Source of the DNA: Hansfordia pulvinata
Lineage: Eukaryota > Ascomycota > Sordariomycetes > Xylariales
Direction: 5' to 3'
NCBI GenBank assembly: GCA_006538405.1
Contig: BJKQ01000006.1
Span: 1,015,001 to 1,079,000 of the forward strand
DNA: 64,000 bases
Shown here: in pieces, positions 49,756 to 61,648 of the stretch
How the letters are laid out: each line of letters begins with the position of its first letter
Position numbering within the stretch: position 1 is the stretch's first letter
Translations under genes and position numbers: made by a program
Notes under the pieces: model-generated
Database searches by the model: none
The model's input: the letters and a program-made list of their open reading frames with translations, nothing else
Told to the model about the DNA's origin: nothing

Positions 49756-52348
49756 GATATCTGGGGACTGGGTGTGCTTGTGCTCTTGCGTTGGGATATG
49801 CGCGCAAAGACGGCAGAGTATTCCTTTGAGCTGCCAAGCTTGGATATGGTGGCCGACAGGGGCTTGGTGGTGCGCCGGGTGTTACCTCGGCTGCGGATGA
49901 AGTCGGGGAGAAGAGGCCTTCTACGGATTTGGCGCCAACGTCGGAGAGCGGGTCGGAATGGAGTTTTCGTTTGTAATAAGTGCAAATGGCGAGGGAATCT
50001 TTCAGGCAAGGCAGGTCGTCAGAGATGAGGTTGTGCGCGTATCGTATCGAGAGGGCGCGGTGCCCGGGGGTATTTATTCACGCCGCCGGTGGTGAGGCGC
50101 GGGGTGGCGTGGCCTGGGGTGGCGTGGTCTCGGCGCAAGGGAAGGCCAAGCGATCCCCAGCCAAGGGCCAAGAAGGTGGGCTGTCTTGGTACTGGACCCT
50201 ACCGAGCAGGTGGCAAGGCACCACGCAGCAATCTGCAGACAGCAGACAGCAGACAGGCAGGCGGAGTGACGGACGCAGCTTGGCAGCGTGGGTACGGACG
50301 GTTGCGTGGGTGAGGGCAGGCCACAGAGCGAGTGAGGCCAGGCGAGTGAGGCGATGGTAGCACGATCGAGGCAGTCGTATGTTTTGGGTCGAATGCTCTT
50401 CCTTGCCGCGACTAGGCAGGTACGTTACGAGTAGAATCAAGGACGGACTCTCGGACGGGACAGGACTGGGCACAAATACCGGGAGAAGGGGGGGAGGGGC
50501 GGGTCATGCCGACTCTTTATTACGGTACCTAAAGGTATTGTTGCGACGGGACGGAGTGTGAGAGGTGCCATTCTGAATTGCCGGCTAATACTTGGGCCTT
50601 GCGTCAGTCAGGCCAGGCCCGCGGGCGTTGCCTCCGTTCCTAAACATTCCGCCGTCCTTCTCCTGTTTGGGCGCAGGATGGAGGGCAGCTGCGACACGAC
50701 GGGGGACCCACCCTGTCTGGGGTAGTTAACTTAGTGCCTGCCCGCCGTGCAGTGCGTGCCATCGTGCCTGCCTCGACTACGAGTACCACTGGTCCCGACT
50801 GGTCTGGGCGGGGGATACTCGGACGATTACGGGTACCTCCATTGGATCCTCGGGAGGGTTTACCCCCCGTGCCCCCTTGAGCACGCACAGAAGGTTCTTC
50901 CCGTGAGAGTCCCATCCCCATCACTGGGCTCCGGGGCAGAGCTCCAGGGCCTCTCAGTGGTCATGTCAGTGGATGGATGGATTCCTCCCCCGCACCCACC
51001 CCCAGACTCAGACTGCCGACTGGCACCCTCCCACCTCCCACCTCTCACTGTGCCCGCACAGCCCGCTAAACCTCATCCAGCCGCCACAGACACGCCGAGT
51101 GGGGACGGGCTCCGGGCGGCAAGCCGATCGCCAGTCTGCTTCACCCGACTCGTCCACGGCTGTGCAGCGCGCCCTCCAATTGCCTCCCTCCCCCGCGCTC
51201 TCGCGGGCTGCCCCATGCACTCAGGCCCGGACACTCACGCACTCGCGCACGCTAGCCGACACATACTCGTGATACTTTCTCACAGTCAAGACACCACCAG
51301 TAAGCCCTTCGGCCGCGCCTCCGATGGCGTACGGTAGGCCTTTCGCAGGCACAGGCACGGGTTGAGCCTGAGACACCTCCAATGCCACCTTGCTGGCGAA
51401 TCGTCGTCGCCGGCCGCGACAGCTATGCCCGAGCCCGTCGAAGCGGCAAGCCGACCTTCGTCATACAGCATCTGGGCCGGTACACGGCTTTTGCGCCCCC
51501 CGCGAATTCACCGTCTCGCCGGAAAAACATCCTTGCCATGAATTCGCCTCTCTCTCGCTCGTGCACCACCCTCACTCCCACGCAGCCCCTCGCCACCGCC
51601 CAGAGCAGCCCGAACTCCTCGGCGGACTTGGGGGCTCAAACCAAACAGCAACCGCGATACCAACAAGATAAAGGAGGCGGCGTCGCCAAGCATCGGCAGG
51701 ACACGCGTAAGGCGCGCCACCTGTCCGTCCCCTGGCTTGGCAGCGCGGAGGGGGGGGGGGGGGGGGATGGGCGACGCGACGGTGGCTGTGAGGCAGTATT
51801 GACGTTTCCGCCAGAAGCGCGAATTTCGACGGCGGCTTAGAGACGTACTTCTACCCCGTCCGTCCTTCGACACTTGTGCCGGCTGTCAACAACGACGTTC
51901 CTGCGCGGCTCGCCGCGCCGTAAATAGAATCCCGGGCTGGCCATGCTTGGCTCCGGTTCCTTATCAGCATCCGCTTGTGTACGGAGTGCTCTGCTCGTAG
52001 CCTTCGTATCGAAAGCTCCTCTATCGCCAAGATCGGGAGAATCATCACTCTGGTCGTCTTGGTAGCTACGCGGCTTGCTTGCATGTGCGTGCCAGCTTCA
52101 CGACGCCCGACTCCACGCATGCGTAGATCACCTCAACCGAGCGACACAGCCCACTGGAACCCTTCTATTTGCCACATTGTACGCAATAATGTGACATCCC
52201 CTGAAGATCTCTGTGTCGCAGCGGACACCCTATACTGCACCTTCGAGCTCGACTGCCGTGCTCTGCTTCGCTCCCACTCCTCACCACATGCTTCCCCATC
52301 TCCCCTCTCCCCCCATCCTCCAACCACCTCACCTGCCTACCTCGAATT
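49756..52348. other. Intergenic stretch, no supported gene
   Basis: Upstream of the small membrane-protein gene, then 2 kb with no supported coding sequence. Contains a 17-nt poly-G run near 51750-51766 and several TACGAGTAC motif copies (about 50427 and 50780). Confidence 0.55.
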
Positions 52349-53213
52349 TCACTGCCCCTTGCCCCAGCCCTTCCTCTTCTCCCTCCTCTCCGCCCTCCTC
52401 TCCGCCGTCCGCCGGTTGCCAAACGGCCACCCGCTGACCCGGCGGTCCGCGCCGGTGCGCTTGCTGACCCGCCCCCGGCGGCGAACAGCACGCACCAGAG
52501 CCCCGCGCACGCCAGCGCCCCGCTGCCCGCGAACCCGAGCAGAAACCCCGCCGGGGCGCCGTCCCGACCCCCGCCGCTGTACCGCACCCAGCAGTACGCC
52601 CCCGTCGCCGCGTGGTGGAGCGCCGTCAGCATCACCGCGGCGCCCGCGAGGGCCGAGAGCGTCGGTGGCGACGGCGATGACGCTGCCGTCGCTGCTTGCG
52701 CCCGCGGGTCAGTGTCACGTGTCCTTCTTTCGGGGGAACATAATCGAAGAGGGCGTTGCGCACCTTGGTCCTCATCGTTCTCGGAGCCGGCGCCGGCGAC
52801 GTCTCCTCCGAGCCCCACGAGGGCACGCTCGCGGTGGCCACGACAGCGAGCAGTGCCAGCGCGAGCAGGGCCAGGCCCAGGGTGCGCGCCAAGTACACCT
52901 CGACGGCCGCGTCGGCGGCAGTGGGGGAGGCGTCGAACGAGGACCCGGGCCCGGAAAGGAGCAGGCCCCTGACCACGGCCCGCGGGCAGACGAGCAGCGG
53001 CAGCGCCTGCGCCGCGTACCACGCCGCTGTCGCGAAGGCGTAGTAGCTCCGTGCCTCGGATGGTGACTGCAAGGTTTCAATCGATTTCCGCGTCAGCACA
53101 GGACCATGTTGATGAGACAGGGAAATTGAGGCGTGGCCGAGTTCGAATAGTGCCGCAGCTGGAGCCGAGGACAATGCTTCGTATCGGGTGTCTGGTGAGC
53201 GACCTACACTCAT
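52349..53213 (-). CDS. Four-helix fungal membrane protein, frame broken by two single-base deletions
   Basis: Exons 53213-53208 (only ATG AGT), 53066-52764 and 52691-52349. The introns start GTAGGT and GTGCGC. The protein would be about 217 residues: MSSPSEARSYYAFATAAWYAAQ, four hydrophobic segments (ALPLLVCPRAVV; TLGLALLALALLAVV; LSALAGAAVMLTALHHAATG; FLLGFAGSGALACAGLWCVLFA), and a basic tail RVSKRTGADRRVSGWPFGNR. A similar tail follows the last helix in an uncharacterised fungal family; I know no function. The frame shifts at 52813-52816 (before LGGDVAGAG) and at 52472-52476 (before the basic tail). One added G in each run restores splice phase and a total of 218 codons. The second intron has tandem AAG-CAG acceptors. 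The six-base first exon is the weakest part. Confidence 0.68.
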
Positions 53214-54527
53214 GGCTTGCGCGACGGTCTTGACGACCGTCCACAGTGGTGGATGAGCTTTGAAATGCAAGAAAAGAGGAAACTTTCTGCGAGGGCTCGC
53301 GACTCCTGCGGCGGTAAGTATATCTGAGAGGGCAGGGTCCAGAGTGACGAGTGACGAGTGAGGCCGGGTCGTGAGCGCAATGCCCAGCGATAGAGGGAGT
53401 TCAGTGGTCGGGCCTTTTCGATGGCTTCTTTTATTTTGACTTGGGAGCAGAAAGACACAATGGAGCTTTTTGGAAATTGCACTACGAGCATGTAAATCTC
53501 GACTCTGTCCGTCCGGCCCTCAAAGCGCCTGATGAAGTAAACCCAAGGCTGCAGTGCCGATAGCCGCGTCGTGCGTGCGTAGGTACTCGTACGAGTGTTG
53601 CTAGTGCAAAGACCCTGACGACGTCATTGCTCGCGAATCTGCTTGTAATCCCAAGGTCCGGTGATTACACCGGGACAAGCAGGCTAAACCCACGTGACGA
53701 CGCCAGATGCGAGCGAGTACAAGCAACTCGCGCCCCATCCGCCTCGGAGTCAAGTCACCCCGCCGTGCCCGCCTCGCTGGGCCGCAACCCCGCCAGCCCA
53801 ATCGAAGGCGCTGGATTTGGCCCGCGTGGGCCGCCCCCGATGTCGCTCCGCCGCTGCAATCCCGCCGTCGTCCAGAGACGGGCGGCGCATTTCAAAGCAC
53901 CGGGAAAACAGGTACCAATCCCAAGGCGTCTATCATTTATCATTTATCAAAGACCACTCCGTGGGTGGTCTGCTGCTATTTCGCGTCGCCTGCACCGGTT
54001 CGTCTCTATCTGAGGATTTGCTGCTCCTCACTCACACTCGACATTCCCACCTAGGTCACGCTGCTCCTCTCACTTGCCGTGACCATCGGTACCGGCCATC
54101 TGGTGTCTCTACACATCCAGTCGCCAGGGCCGCCTCACCGAGAAGGGGGCTAAGAGAAAGAAGAAGAAAAAAAAGCATCTCGTGCCATCTACGACGGTAC
54201 ATCACATCATACGATTCGCGCCTCTGCACATATTGCACGGGCACACGTGCGCACGGCGCTGGGATATCGACATCCCCTGTCCCAATATACGTCGTCATTG
54301 AAAGCCTCACTCGAAAGACAACCTAAAGGAGGAATACGAAGAAGAAGAAGATTACCCGGTCGGCATTCGGCCAACCAACTCCTATCGTCCTGTGCCGGCC
54401 GCCTTGCCGCCTCGTCGTCGCACGCACGAGGGGTCGATCGTCGGCCGCACCGCACCGGACACGACCGCCCCCCCAAAAAACCCTCGGCAGACCAGGGAAA
54501 AAAAAAGACAGTGAAAAACCGCCCATC
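53214..54527. other. Divergent intergenic region before NAR1
   Basis: Contains promoters for the four-helix protein gene (-) and NAR1 (+). The NAR1 side has A-rich patches (about 54160-54175, 54500-54512) close to the start codon. A TACTCGTACGAGT copy lies at about 53584-53596. No gene is supported. Confidence 0.55.
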
Positions 54528-56358
54528 ATGTCGGCCATTCTCTCCGCCGACGACCTAAACGACTTCATCACCCCCGGCGTCGCCTGCATCAAGCCCGTCG
54601 AGACCCTGCCCGCCAACCCCGCGCCCGATAGCAAAGATGCCAACAACAACAATAGCAACAGCGAGCCCCTCGAGCACGAGGTCATCCTCGACGGCCAGCA
54701 GCCGCAGCAGCAGCCCGCCCCCGGCGCGGCCGGCGCGCCCGCCGAGATCTCCCTGACCGACTGCCTAGCGTGCTCCGGGTGCGTCACGTCGGCCGAGGCC
54801 GTCCTCGTCAGCCTGCAGAGCCACGCCGAGGTCCTCAGCACGCTCGACGGGGCGCCCGCGCTGCAGCCGCGCTGCGACGACGCGGGGCGCTGGTCCGTCG
54901 GCGGCCTGGAGAACCCGGACAGCAAGCTGTTCGTCGCCAGCGTCTCGCCGCAGTCGCGCGCCAGCCTGGCCGCCACCGCCGGCCCCGGCGTCACAGAGCA
55001 GGCCGCCGGCCGCATGCTGGCCCAGCTGCTCCAGGGCGGCGCGGGCCTGCCGGCCGGCGGGCGCTGGGGCAACGGCTTCGCCTGGGTGGCCGACACCAAC
55101 GCGTCGCGCGAGGCCTGCCTCGTGCTCGGCGCCGAGGAGGTGCTCGCGGGAGGCCAGGGCTCCGCCCCCGCCAAGCCCATCCTGACCTCCAGCTGCCCCG
55201 GGTGGGTGTGCTACGCCGAAAAGACGCACCCGCACGTCCTGCCCCACCTGTCGCGCATCAAGTCCCCGCAGGCGCTGATGGGCACAATGCTCAAAACCTC
55301 GCTTAGCCGGACCCTGGACATACCGCCCGACCGCATCTGGCACCTGGCTGTCATGCCGTGCTTCGACAAGAAGCTGGAGGCCAGCCGCGAGGAGCTGACG
55401 GACGCCGTGTGGGCTGGCGACGGCCAGCCGGGCCGCGGCGTGAGGGACGTGGACTGCGTCATCACGAGCAAGGAGATCCTGATGCTCGCCGAGACGAGGA
55501 ACCTCGACTTCTGCGCGACGCCGGCGGCCAGGCAGGCCTACCCGCCCAGTCGGCTACCCTTCCCGGACCCGGCGCTGGATCGGTTTATCTTCCCCGGGGC
55601 CCGTCGGGGCCCACAGGCCGACCCCGCCGCAGGCACGTCGGGCGGCAACCTGTACTTCACCCTGCAATACGTGGCCGCCCGTCACCCCGGGTCGACAATC
55701 GAGACGATACGCGGTCGCAACGCGGACGTCGTGGAGTATGCCGTCAAGTCCGCGTCTGGGGAGCCCTTGTTCAAGGCGGCTCGGTATTATGGCTTCCGCA
55801 ATATCCAGAACCTGGTCAGAAAGCTGAAGCCCGCGCGGCAGTCCAGGATGCCCGGAAGTACCAAGGCAGGCGCGGTCCGACGCCCGGCTGGCAAGTCCTC
55901 TGGTCTCGAATATGCCTATGTGGAAGTCATGGCGTGCCCCGGTGGCTGCACTAATGGTGGCGGGCAGATCAAGGTTGAGGATCCTGTTGTCCTCCAGCGT
56001 TACGGCCTGGACTTGAAGCCCGGGCCCCAGGAGCAAAAGCAGTGGCTCGCTCAGGTGGATGAGGCATATTTCTCAGCCTCTGACTCAGAAGAATCGGGAC
56101 AGGTCAATGAACAGACAGGTGGCTTGAAGGTGAGAGGCGGGACCCTGACAGTGCAGCACACCGCGACGACGTGGTGGGAGGCATTTCCCGTCGTATATCC
56201 AAGAGACCCTAGCTCACTGGGCTGTCGCGACCAGTATAGATGTGGAGAGACTGGCCACGACGAGCTTCCGTGAGGTTGTCAGCGATGTAGGCAAGGACAA
56301 GCCTAGCGACACGGAACGCGTGGTGCAGCTCGCCGGAAAGATTGGCGGCGGCTGGTAA
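54528..56358 (+). CDS. NAR1: Cytosolic Fe-S cluster assembly factor NAR1, C-terminal frame break
   Basis: Iron-hydrogenase-like protein of the cytosolic iron-sulphur assembly (CIA) pathway. It passes 4Fe-4S clusters to target proteins together with Cia1. The N-terminal cluster ligands are C20 (GVACIKP) and C79, C82, C85 in TDCLACSGC. The H-cluster-like ligands are in SSCPGW, MPCFDKK and [14 protein letters not shown]. The N-terminal acidic/Gln-rich insert (about residues 30-70) is longer than usual. The frame given by the start codon ends at 56273. The family C-terminus is instead in another frame: [28 protein letters not shown], ending GGGW at 56358. The block [10 protein letters not shown] just before it sits in the third frame. 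Two missing bases, or one small intron plus one missing base, between 56130 and 56200 would explain this. Identity is secure; the exact end is inferred. Confidence 0.92.
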
Positions 56359-56508
56359 GGAGACCAGAGAGACCAGTCTGTATATATTTTCGCCGTCGTT
56401 GGGAGGCATCATGAGATCTTGGGTCGAAGATTTGGCAGTCAGGCAACAGCATATAGCATGGACACCCGCATAGAAATACCACTGATATTCCCTCAAGAGC
56501 GCCTAAGT

Positions 56509-57506
56509 TTAGGAGGTCAGGCTGCCCGCCCACCCGATTTGCGAACCCGAACCCGCCCTCCCACTACCATCTGGGCCCTTGGGTGAGCGAATAACCTGAT
56601 CGTCGCCTCGAGGCGTCGAGCGCCCCGATAGAGGCGCTCCGCCACTGCCATCGCTATTACCGCGCTGGAAGCCTGGCTTGGGCGCATAGCCAGGGTCATA
56701 CAAGTCGCGACCTCCAAAGCCGCCAGCCTGGTTGTTTGGCCGCGAGTTGTTGTCGCCCCGGCTGTCGTGGTTTCGATGACCCCCTCTGCCCCGGCCTCTT
56801 CCCCTCCCTCTCCCGCCACCATTTCCAGCGTCATACCCACCCCGCCCGCCATAGCTTTGCCCATTAGGCGGGGTGGCAGCTCCGGCGGGGGTGCTAGAGC
56901 CCGACGGGGTATTGGATGTGGTTCCGGGGCTGGGGGTGCCAAAGATCTTTGCGCGGACCTCGTCGTAGCGGCGCTTCTTCTCCTCGCGTTCGCGCTGCTG
57001 GCGGGCGCGGATCTCTTCTGGCGTGGGCTGAGCTTTCTTGCTCTGGTCGTCGTCCGAGTCCGAGTCCGGTTCGGCGGGCAGGAGCTGTCCGGTGGCGGGG
57101 TCTCTCCTCGGCTCCTTGGACTTCTTTTTGGGTGCCGGCCGGCGGCTCAGGACTGTAACGGCGGGCTTGAAAGGCTGGGAAAGTGGCGGCTGGTTTTGGG
57201 ACGGGTGCGTGACGTGCAGGGGCGCAGGTTCGGGCGTTTCCCTGCTTTGGGTCAGTCATGCGCGTGCCTAAAGCAGTAGCTATCGCAGCTGGTGCAGAGA
57301 GAGACGGGGTTCTGGACATACGCTGATTCCCAGATCTTCCTGTTCAGCTCGGCATGCTGGGCGAGTCGCTCCGCTTTGCTAAGCCGCACAACAGGCTCGT
57401 CCACCGGTTCTCTCAAGCTGGCACCCTCGTTGGCCGCACGGTCCGCCTGTGTTTCCCAGTCGTCGTCCTCCCAGGCATCGGGGATCTTTGATTTCTTCGG
57501 CGGCAT
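56509..57506 (-). CDS. SUZ-domain RNA-binding-type protein
   Basis: 305 residues from exons 57506-57322 and 57241-56509. The 80-bp intron starts GTATGT and ends GCAG, and the phases agree. The N-terminus MPPKKSKIPDAWEDDDWE, followed by a helical region, is typical of fungal SUZ proteins. The SUZ-type core lies at about residues 80-160. It includes KPAVTVLSRRP and EIRARQQREREEKKRRYDEVRAKIFG. The rest is Gly/Arg-rich (RGRGRGRGGHRN) and Ser/Pro-rich low complexity. The SUZ domain binds RNA, and related proteins act in mRNA regulation. The C-terminus of the gene faces NAR1 tail to tail with 150 bp between stops. Confidence 0.85.
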
Positions 57507-58680
57507 CGCGGGTCGTCTTCCAGCGCAAGGGGAGGCAGTCTCCCCAGGGCGAGCATATACGGCCACAGGCGAAAGGATTTCCAGATATTCCAAAGAAGCT
57601 GTCCAAAATAATGGATAATGGAGCTATGGCGACTGGAAATCACGTGTAGCTTCTAAACGCAGCATTCGAACAATCCGGAGGGGTGGAGGCGGGGTGAGGT
57701 GAGGTCCCAATTCTGGATGGAAACGGAGAGTATCGGCGAAGTCGAGGATGTTGCGACAAATTCCTCCAGCGTACCGCCCTCCGTGGACGCGCCTTCCGCC
57801 GGGGCGTCTTCTGGATCTGGGAAGGAACTCGACCCCACACGCAACTTGAGGGGCAGGCCTGGGGGGACCCTGTCCCAGGGCCGATTTCTGCCCAAGAGCG
57901 CTGTGATACGGGCGGTGCTGGCTGCCGGCGGGGGCCCGATGGTAGCCCCGCCGCCAGGTATCAGAGGCCCCCAGCTACCTAAGTACCACCTGAGCACCTG
58001 AGCACCTGAGGTACATATGTAGAAAACCTCGACGGCTAGAGGTGGGGATGCAGGGCTGCCGGTGTCGGGTCGGGGCCGGTCATGACCGGGGCGTCTTTGC
58101 AAGTCCATGTATCTGGAAGTACCTGTCTACATGTGCATGTAGGTACCTCATGTCAGTTGCAGCAGCGGTACGAGTTCCCATGAATAGCTGGAGGTGCAGG
58201 CTGTGGTTGACGGTATCGTACATATGAAGCATGGATGTTGATGGCAACTCAGGGCATAAAGGCAGTGCTAGCAAGCCATGGATGGCATCCAAGGCCATGG
58301 GAGGAGGCGGAAAGCTAACAGCCCTGGATGCTACAGGGAAACCGAGAGCACGGCTGAGACCTCCAATGCAGAGCAACGTACGTCCTACTGACGGCTCGTG
58401 AGCCGGCTTGACCTGGGAAACTGGAAGCCCTTGATCCCGTCTATGAAGACTCGTAATCAGTATCTACATATATTTCCAACAACAGAAGGTCTCGGCCAAC
58501 AGCGAACCCCATAGGTCGCGACACATACATGACCTTGGGTACCTACGGAGCAACCCATCAGCCCTGGGGCCCGTCGAAACGTCGGTACTTGGGAGTACGA
58601 GTACACCCGCGCCGTCGTAGCCCCTCCGCGCGCTTTCCGAGCCCACCAGCGCCCGTCTCCACCGCTGACGTTGGAGCAGA
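57507..58680. other. Intergenic stretch, no supported gene
   Basis: Promoter of the SUZ gene and 5' flank of the next gene. Motif copies AGGTACCT, TACATGT and GAGTACGAGTAC occur at about 58139, 58125 and 58594. No coding block is supported. Confidence 0.55.
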
Positions 58681-59229
58681 ATGCATCACCTTGTAAGTCG
58701 TCCACGTGATAGTCGACGCAGACCGCAGCCAACGCCCTTCTGGGAGCCTCGCATCTTGCACCACCCACCGCCGCTCTTCGGCACGCCCACGCACCACCAG
58801 CTCGACCAGGCGGTCCGCGAGCAACGCGCCAGGAAGATGAATCAGATGCGAAGAGGCGTCGCCGGCGGCTCCCGCCTCCCTCACACGCCCACCCAGTCCC
58901 TCGGCGATGCCGCCACCGAGATGGCCGCCCGCTCCCAGGCGATCGAGCTCAAGCGCCGCGACGAGGTAGACGCTGCCCGCTCTAGGCTAACGGACCAGAA
59001 ATTCAACATCGGTACCTATTCTCCTCTCCCGCCTTCCCGCCTCCCGCCCAAGCTCCCCCACCCCAACGATGGTGGCCGATTCGCTGACCAGCCCCTCACA
59101 GGCGACTACGACGATCCTCTCCTGCCCAGACAGCATGCCCCATCCAAGTTCTACCCCCGGGGCGTTACTGCCGAGATGGAGGTGAAGCTTCTCAAAGTTG
59201 TCGACGACCTCAAGAGCGGCGCATCCTAG
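58681..59229 (+). CDS. Unrecognised protein, two exons
   Basis: About 152 residues from exons 58681-59011 and 59102-59229. The intron is 90 bp (GTACCT donor, GCTGAC branch, ACAG acceptor). The exon join gives DQKFNIGDYDDPLLPRQ. The C-terminal half looks conserved in style: SLGDAATEMAARSQAIELK, HAPSKFYPRGVTAEMEVKL and LLKVVDDLKSG. The N-terminal 50 residues are Pro/His/Arg-rich, and the true start may be the later ATG at MNQMRRGVAG. The intron length is a multiple of three and has no stop, so retained and spliced forms would both stay in frame. I do not know the family. Confidence 0.65.
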   Translation: MHHLVSRPRDSRRRPQPTPFWEPRILHHPPPLFGTPTHHQLDQAVREQRARKMNQMRRGVAGGSRLPHTPTQSLGDAATEMAARSQAIELKRRDEVDAARSRLTDQKFNIGTYSPLPPSRLPPKLPHPNDGGRFADQPLTGDYDDPLLPRQHAPSKFYPRGVTAEMEVKLLKVVDDLKSGAS

Positions 59230-60287
59230 CTGATCTCTTTCCATTCGCGCCGCAGTGTTGGATTCAGGAGTAGAGGCGGCTCATGTGAAAGCTGCTATCA
59301 CGAAGGCCCCCTTACTACCCCGGTTATGGTCCAACACATCCACCCTGACCCGTGGTCCTTGGCAATAGGTACCTTGGTTATGGTGATAGAAAGCGGAATT
59401 GCGGCTTTGAATACCTGGATAACAGTCAGTTTGCAATTCAACAAAGTGTTCCGGTGCAAATTTCATCGCAGCCCGCCAGTTCCTTAGAACTGATAAGATC
59501 TAGCATTTCCATGAGACTCGTCAAGTGCAGCCGACGCAGCAGTAAACCAAGTCTTCAACGCGTTGTAACGCATCTATTGCGCAAATTGCCCTGCCTCCTT
59601 TGGCGCTGCCGATTTCTGATCTTCTGCCCGTTCTCCATTAGTATACAAGTAAGTGCCGCCACAGGACAATAATTCAGACTGGGCTACTTGTCCGTTTGTG
59701 GCCTGCTTGTCCTGGCTTATTGTGACTTTGAAACAAGCACAGGTGGTACCACGAGCGTATTCTTCTATCTGGCCATTACGCGAAGATCGTTCTCTTCTCG
59801 GGGTGTGACAAACAATCGTCGCCCGATAAATCGGACGTCTGAGGCTCTTGGCGCATCCTGCTCATTCGACAATATCACCAGAGGTGTAAAAGGTGCAGCC
59901 GCCTGCAGAATCCCGAGTTTTTCCCCATGCATTCAGTCGGCTGAACTGGCGCGTTCTTCATCTGCAACTCACCTCGACTTGTACACGCGCGAAACCGGCA
60001 TCTCTCACGCACCTCTCACCAATCGGGCATACATGCCTGTTATCCTAGAAACAACTACCTTTCCTTTCCACTACATGAGCCCGTCTCGCCCTCGCGAGTA
60101 ACCTCTTCCCCTCTGAATCTACTACTTCAGGCCAGCCTTCAACTAAACACACCTACTATTTATCTCTTTTCACATCACTGACACCGCTCTTTGAAGATCC
60201 GATACCTATCGCTTTTCGCACGCCGAGTTGACCTCGCGCAGCCCATTACTGAAGCCCTGTGTCTCTTCATTACACCCTAGAGCCACG
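59230..60287. other. Intergenic stretch, no supported gene
   Basis: The 3' flank of the preceding gene and promoter of the next one. GC is lower than elsewhere (about 59340-59900). No supported gene. Confidence 0.55.
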
Positions 60288-61648
60288 ATGACCGAAACTC
60301 GAAGCGATGAGCTTCGTCGGCCCGGTAAGTTTAGCTGCCACCACATTCACGTTCACGTTCACGTTCGCGCCCCGATCGTTGCTGACTTTACTAAACAGCA
60401 GAGCCGATGACTCCGCAACGCAGCCTACTCTCAGCTCGCCCTGTTGACCCTTCCGGGACCCCAGGACAATTGTATCTGTACCCCACCCCGGAGTCCAGCC
60501 GACATGCTGGTCATGTCTCCAACGAGCCGCTGAAGAACGATGGCGAAGCGCTTGAGCGAGCCAACACGCAAGGTCCCGACTTGCCAGCCATTTACCAAGC
60601 CGTGCCATCACCACAAGGATCCAATCCACACTCCGGCCCCGAGACAGAAGAAAGCCAGGTCGTTCACACCAACGACCCCCACCAAGACCACGACGACGTC
60701 GCCCAAGTACTAAACTCCATGTACGGGGACGGCGGGGACCACGAGGAGCCCGAGGCCGCGGCGGAGGAGGAGGACGAGGTCGGGGCCGGCGCCAAGTGGG
60801 TGTCGTACCTCGACATCCACCTGTGGATCAACCGCTGGCTCGCGACCCTGCCGCGGAAGAAGCGGGAGAGGACGAGGATGGCGCTGTTCCTCGCCCGGCT
60901 CCCGCCGTCGGAGAAGAGCCCGGAGCCGTACGAGCCGGCGGACGACCCGCGGATCACCGACGAGGACACGCTGCGCCGCGTCCGCGCCTACCGGGCCTGC
61001 GTGGGGCCCATCCCGCCCGAGCTGCGCCGCGACGCGCGCAACAACCCCGTCTACGTCCCGCCCAGGGAGAAGCCGCTGGCGGGCAGGCCGCTGCAGGGGC
61101 GCAAGCCGCGCCGGGCCTCGTTCCACCACCGCCGCAGCTCGAGGTACACGCTCAAGTTCTACGCAGACCCGGCGCCTGCTGCTCTTGCCTCCGGTGGGAA
61201 GAAGAAGACAGCGGCGGCGGGAGACCCAGACACCTCCGAGGGCATGCTCGCCGGTGAGGATGAGGGCGCTACCCCGCGCCGCCGCGGGCGCCCGCCGCGC
61301 GAGGCCGCGGAGCGGGCGGACGAGAGGAACGCCGCCATCATGAGCAAGCTGCCGCTCAGCGCGGACAGGCCGCACAAGGGCAAGGGGGCCGCGCGCGAGA
61401 GCGAGGAGCGCAAGAGGCTGGTGAAACAAGGGCTGGCGGTGCCGCTGTGGCAGAGCAGGGACAAGAACAGGAGGAAGCGCGCCCGCAATCCCGAGGACGA
61501 GTACCGCGACCTCTCCGGCGCCGACGACGGGGCGGAAGAGGACGAGGAGGAGGAGCGGGAGGAGAAGAAGAGGCGCGCGTCCAAGTCCAAGAAGTCGAGC
61601 GGCCGCAAGAGACAGAAGACGAAGGCGAAGGGCGACGAACAGGAGTGA
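60288..61648 (+). CDS. Unrecognised basic/acidic nuclear-type protein with AT-hook-like motif
   Basis: 428 residues from exon 1 (60288-60324, METH-started 12 codons) and exon 2 (60399-61648). The 74-bp intron starts GTAAGT and ends CAG, with alternative tandem CAGCAG acceptors. The protein carries a central conserved-looking block (WVSYLDIHLWINRWLATLPR) and then charged sequence. A RRRGRPPREAAER stretch resembles an AT-hook, followed by basic and Glu-rich C-terminal tracts ending KRQKTKAKGDEQE. It is probably nuclear. I do not recognise a family. The coding call rests on the long uninterrupted frame, the intron and the composition. Confidence 0.72.
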
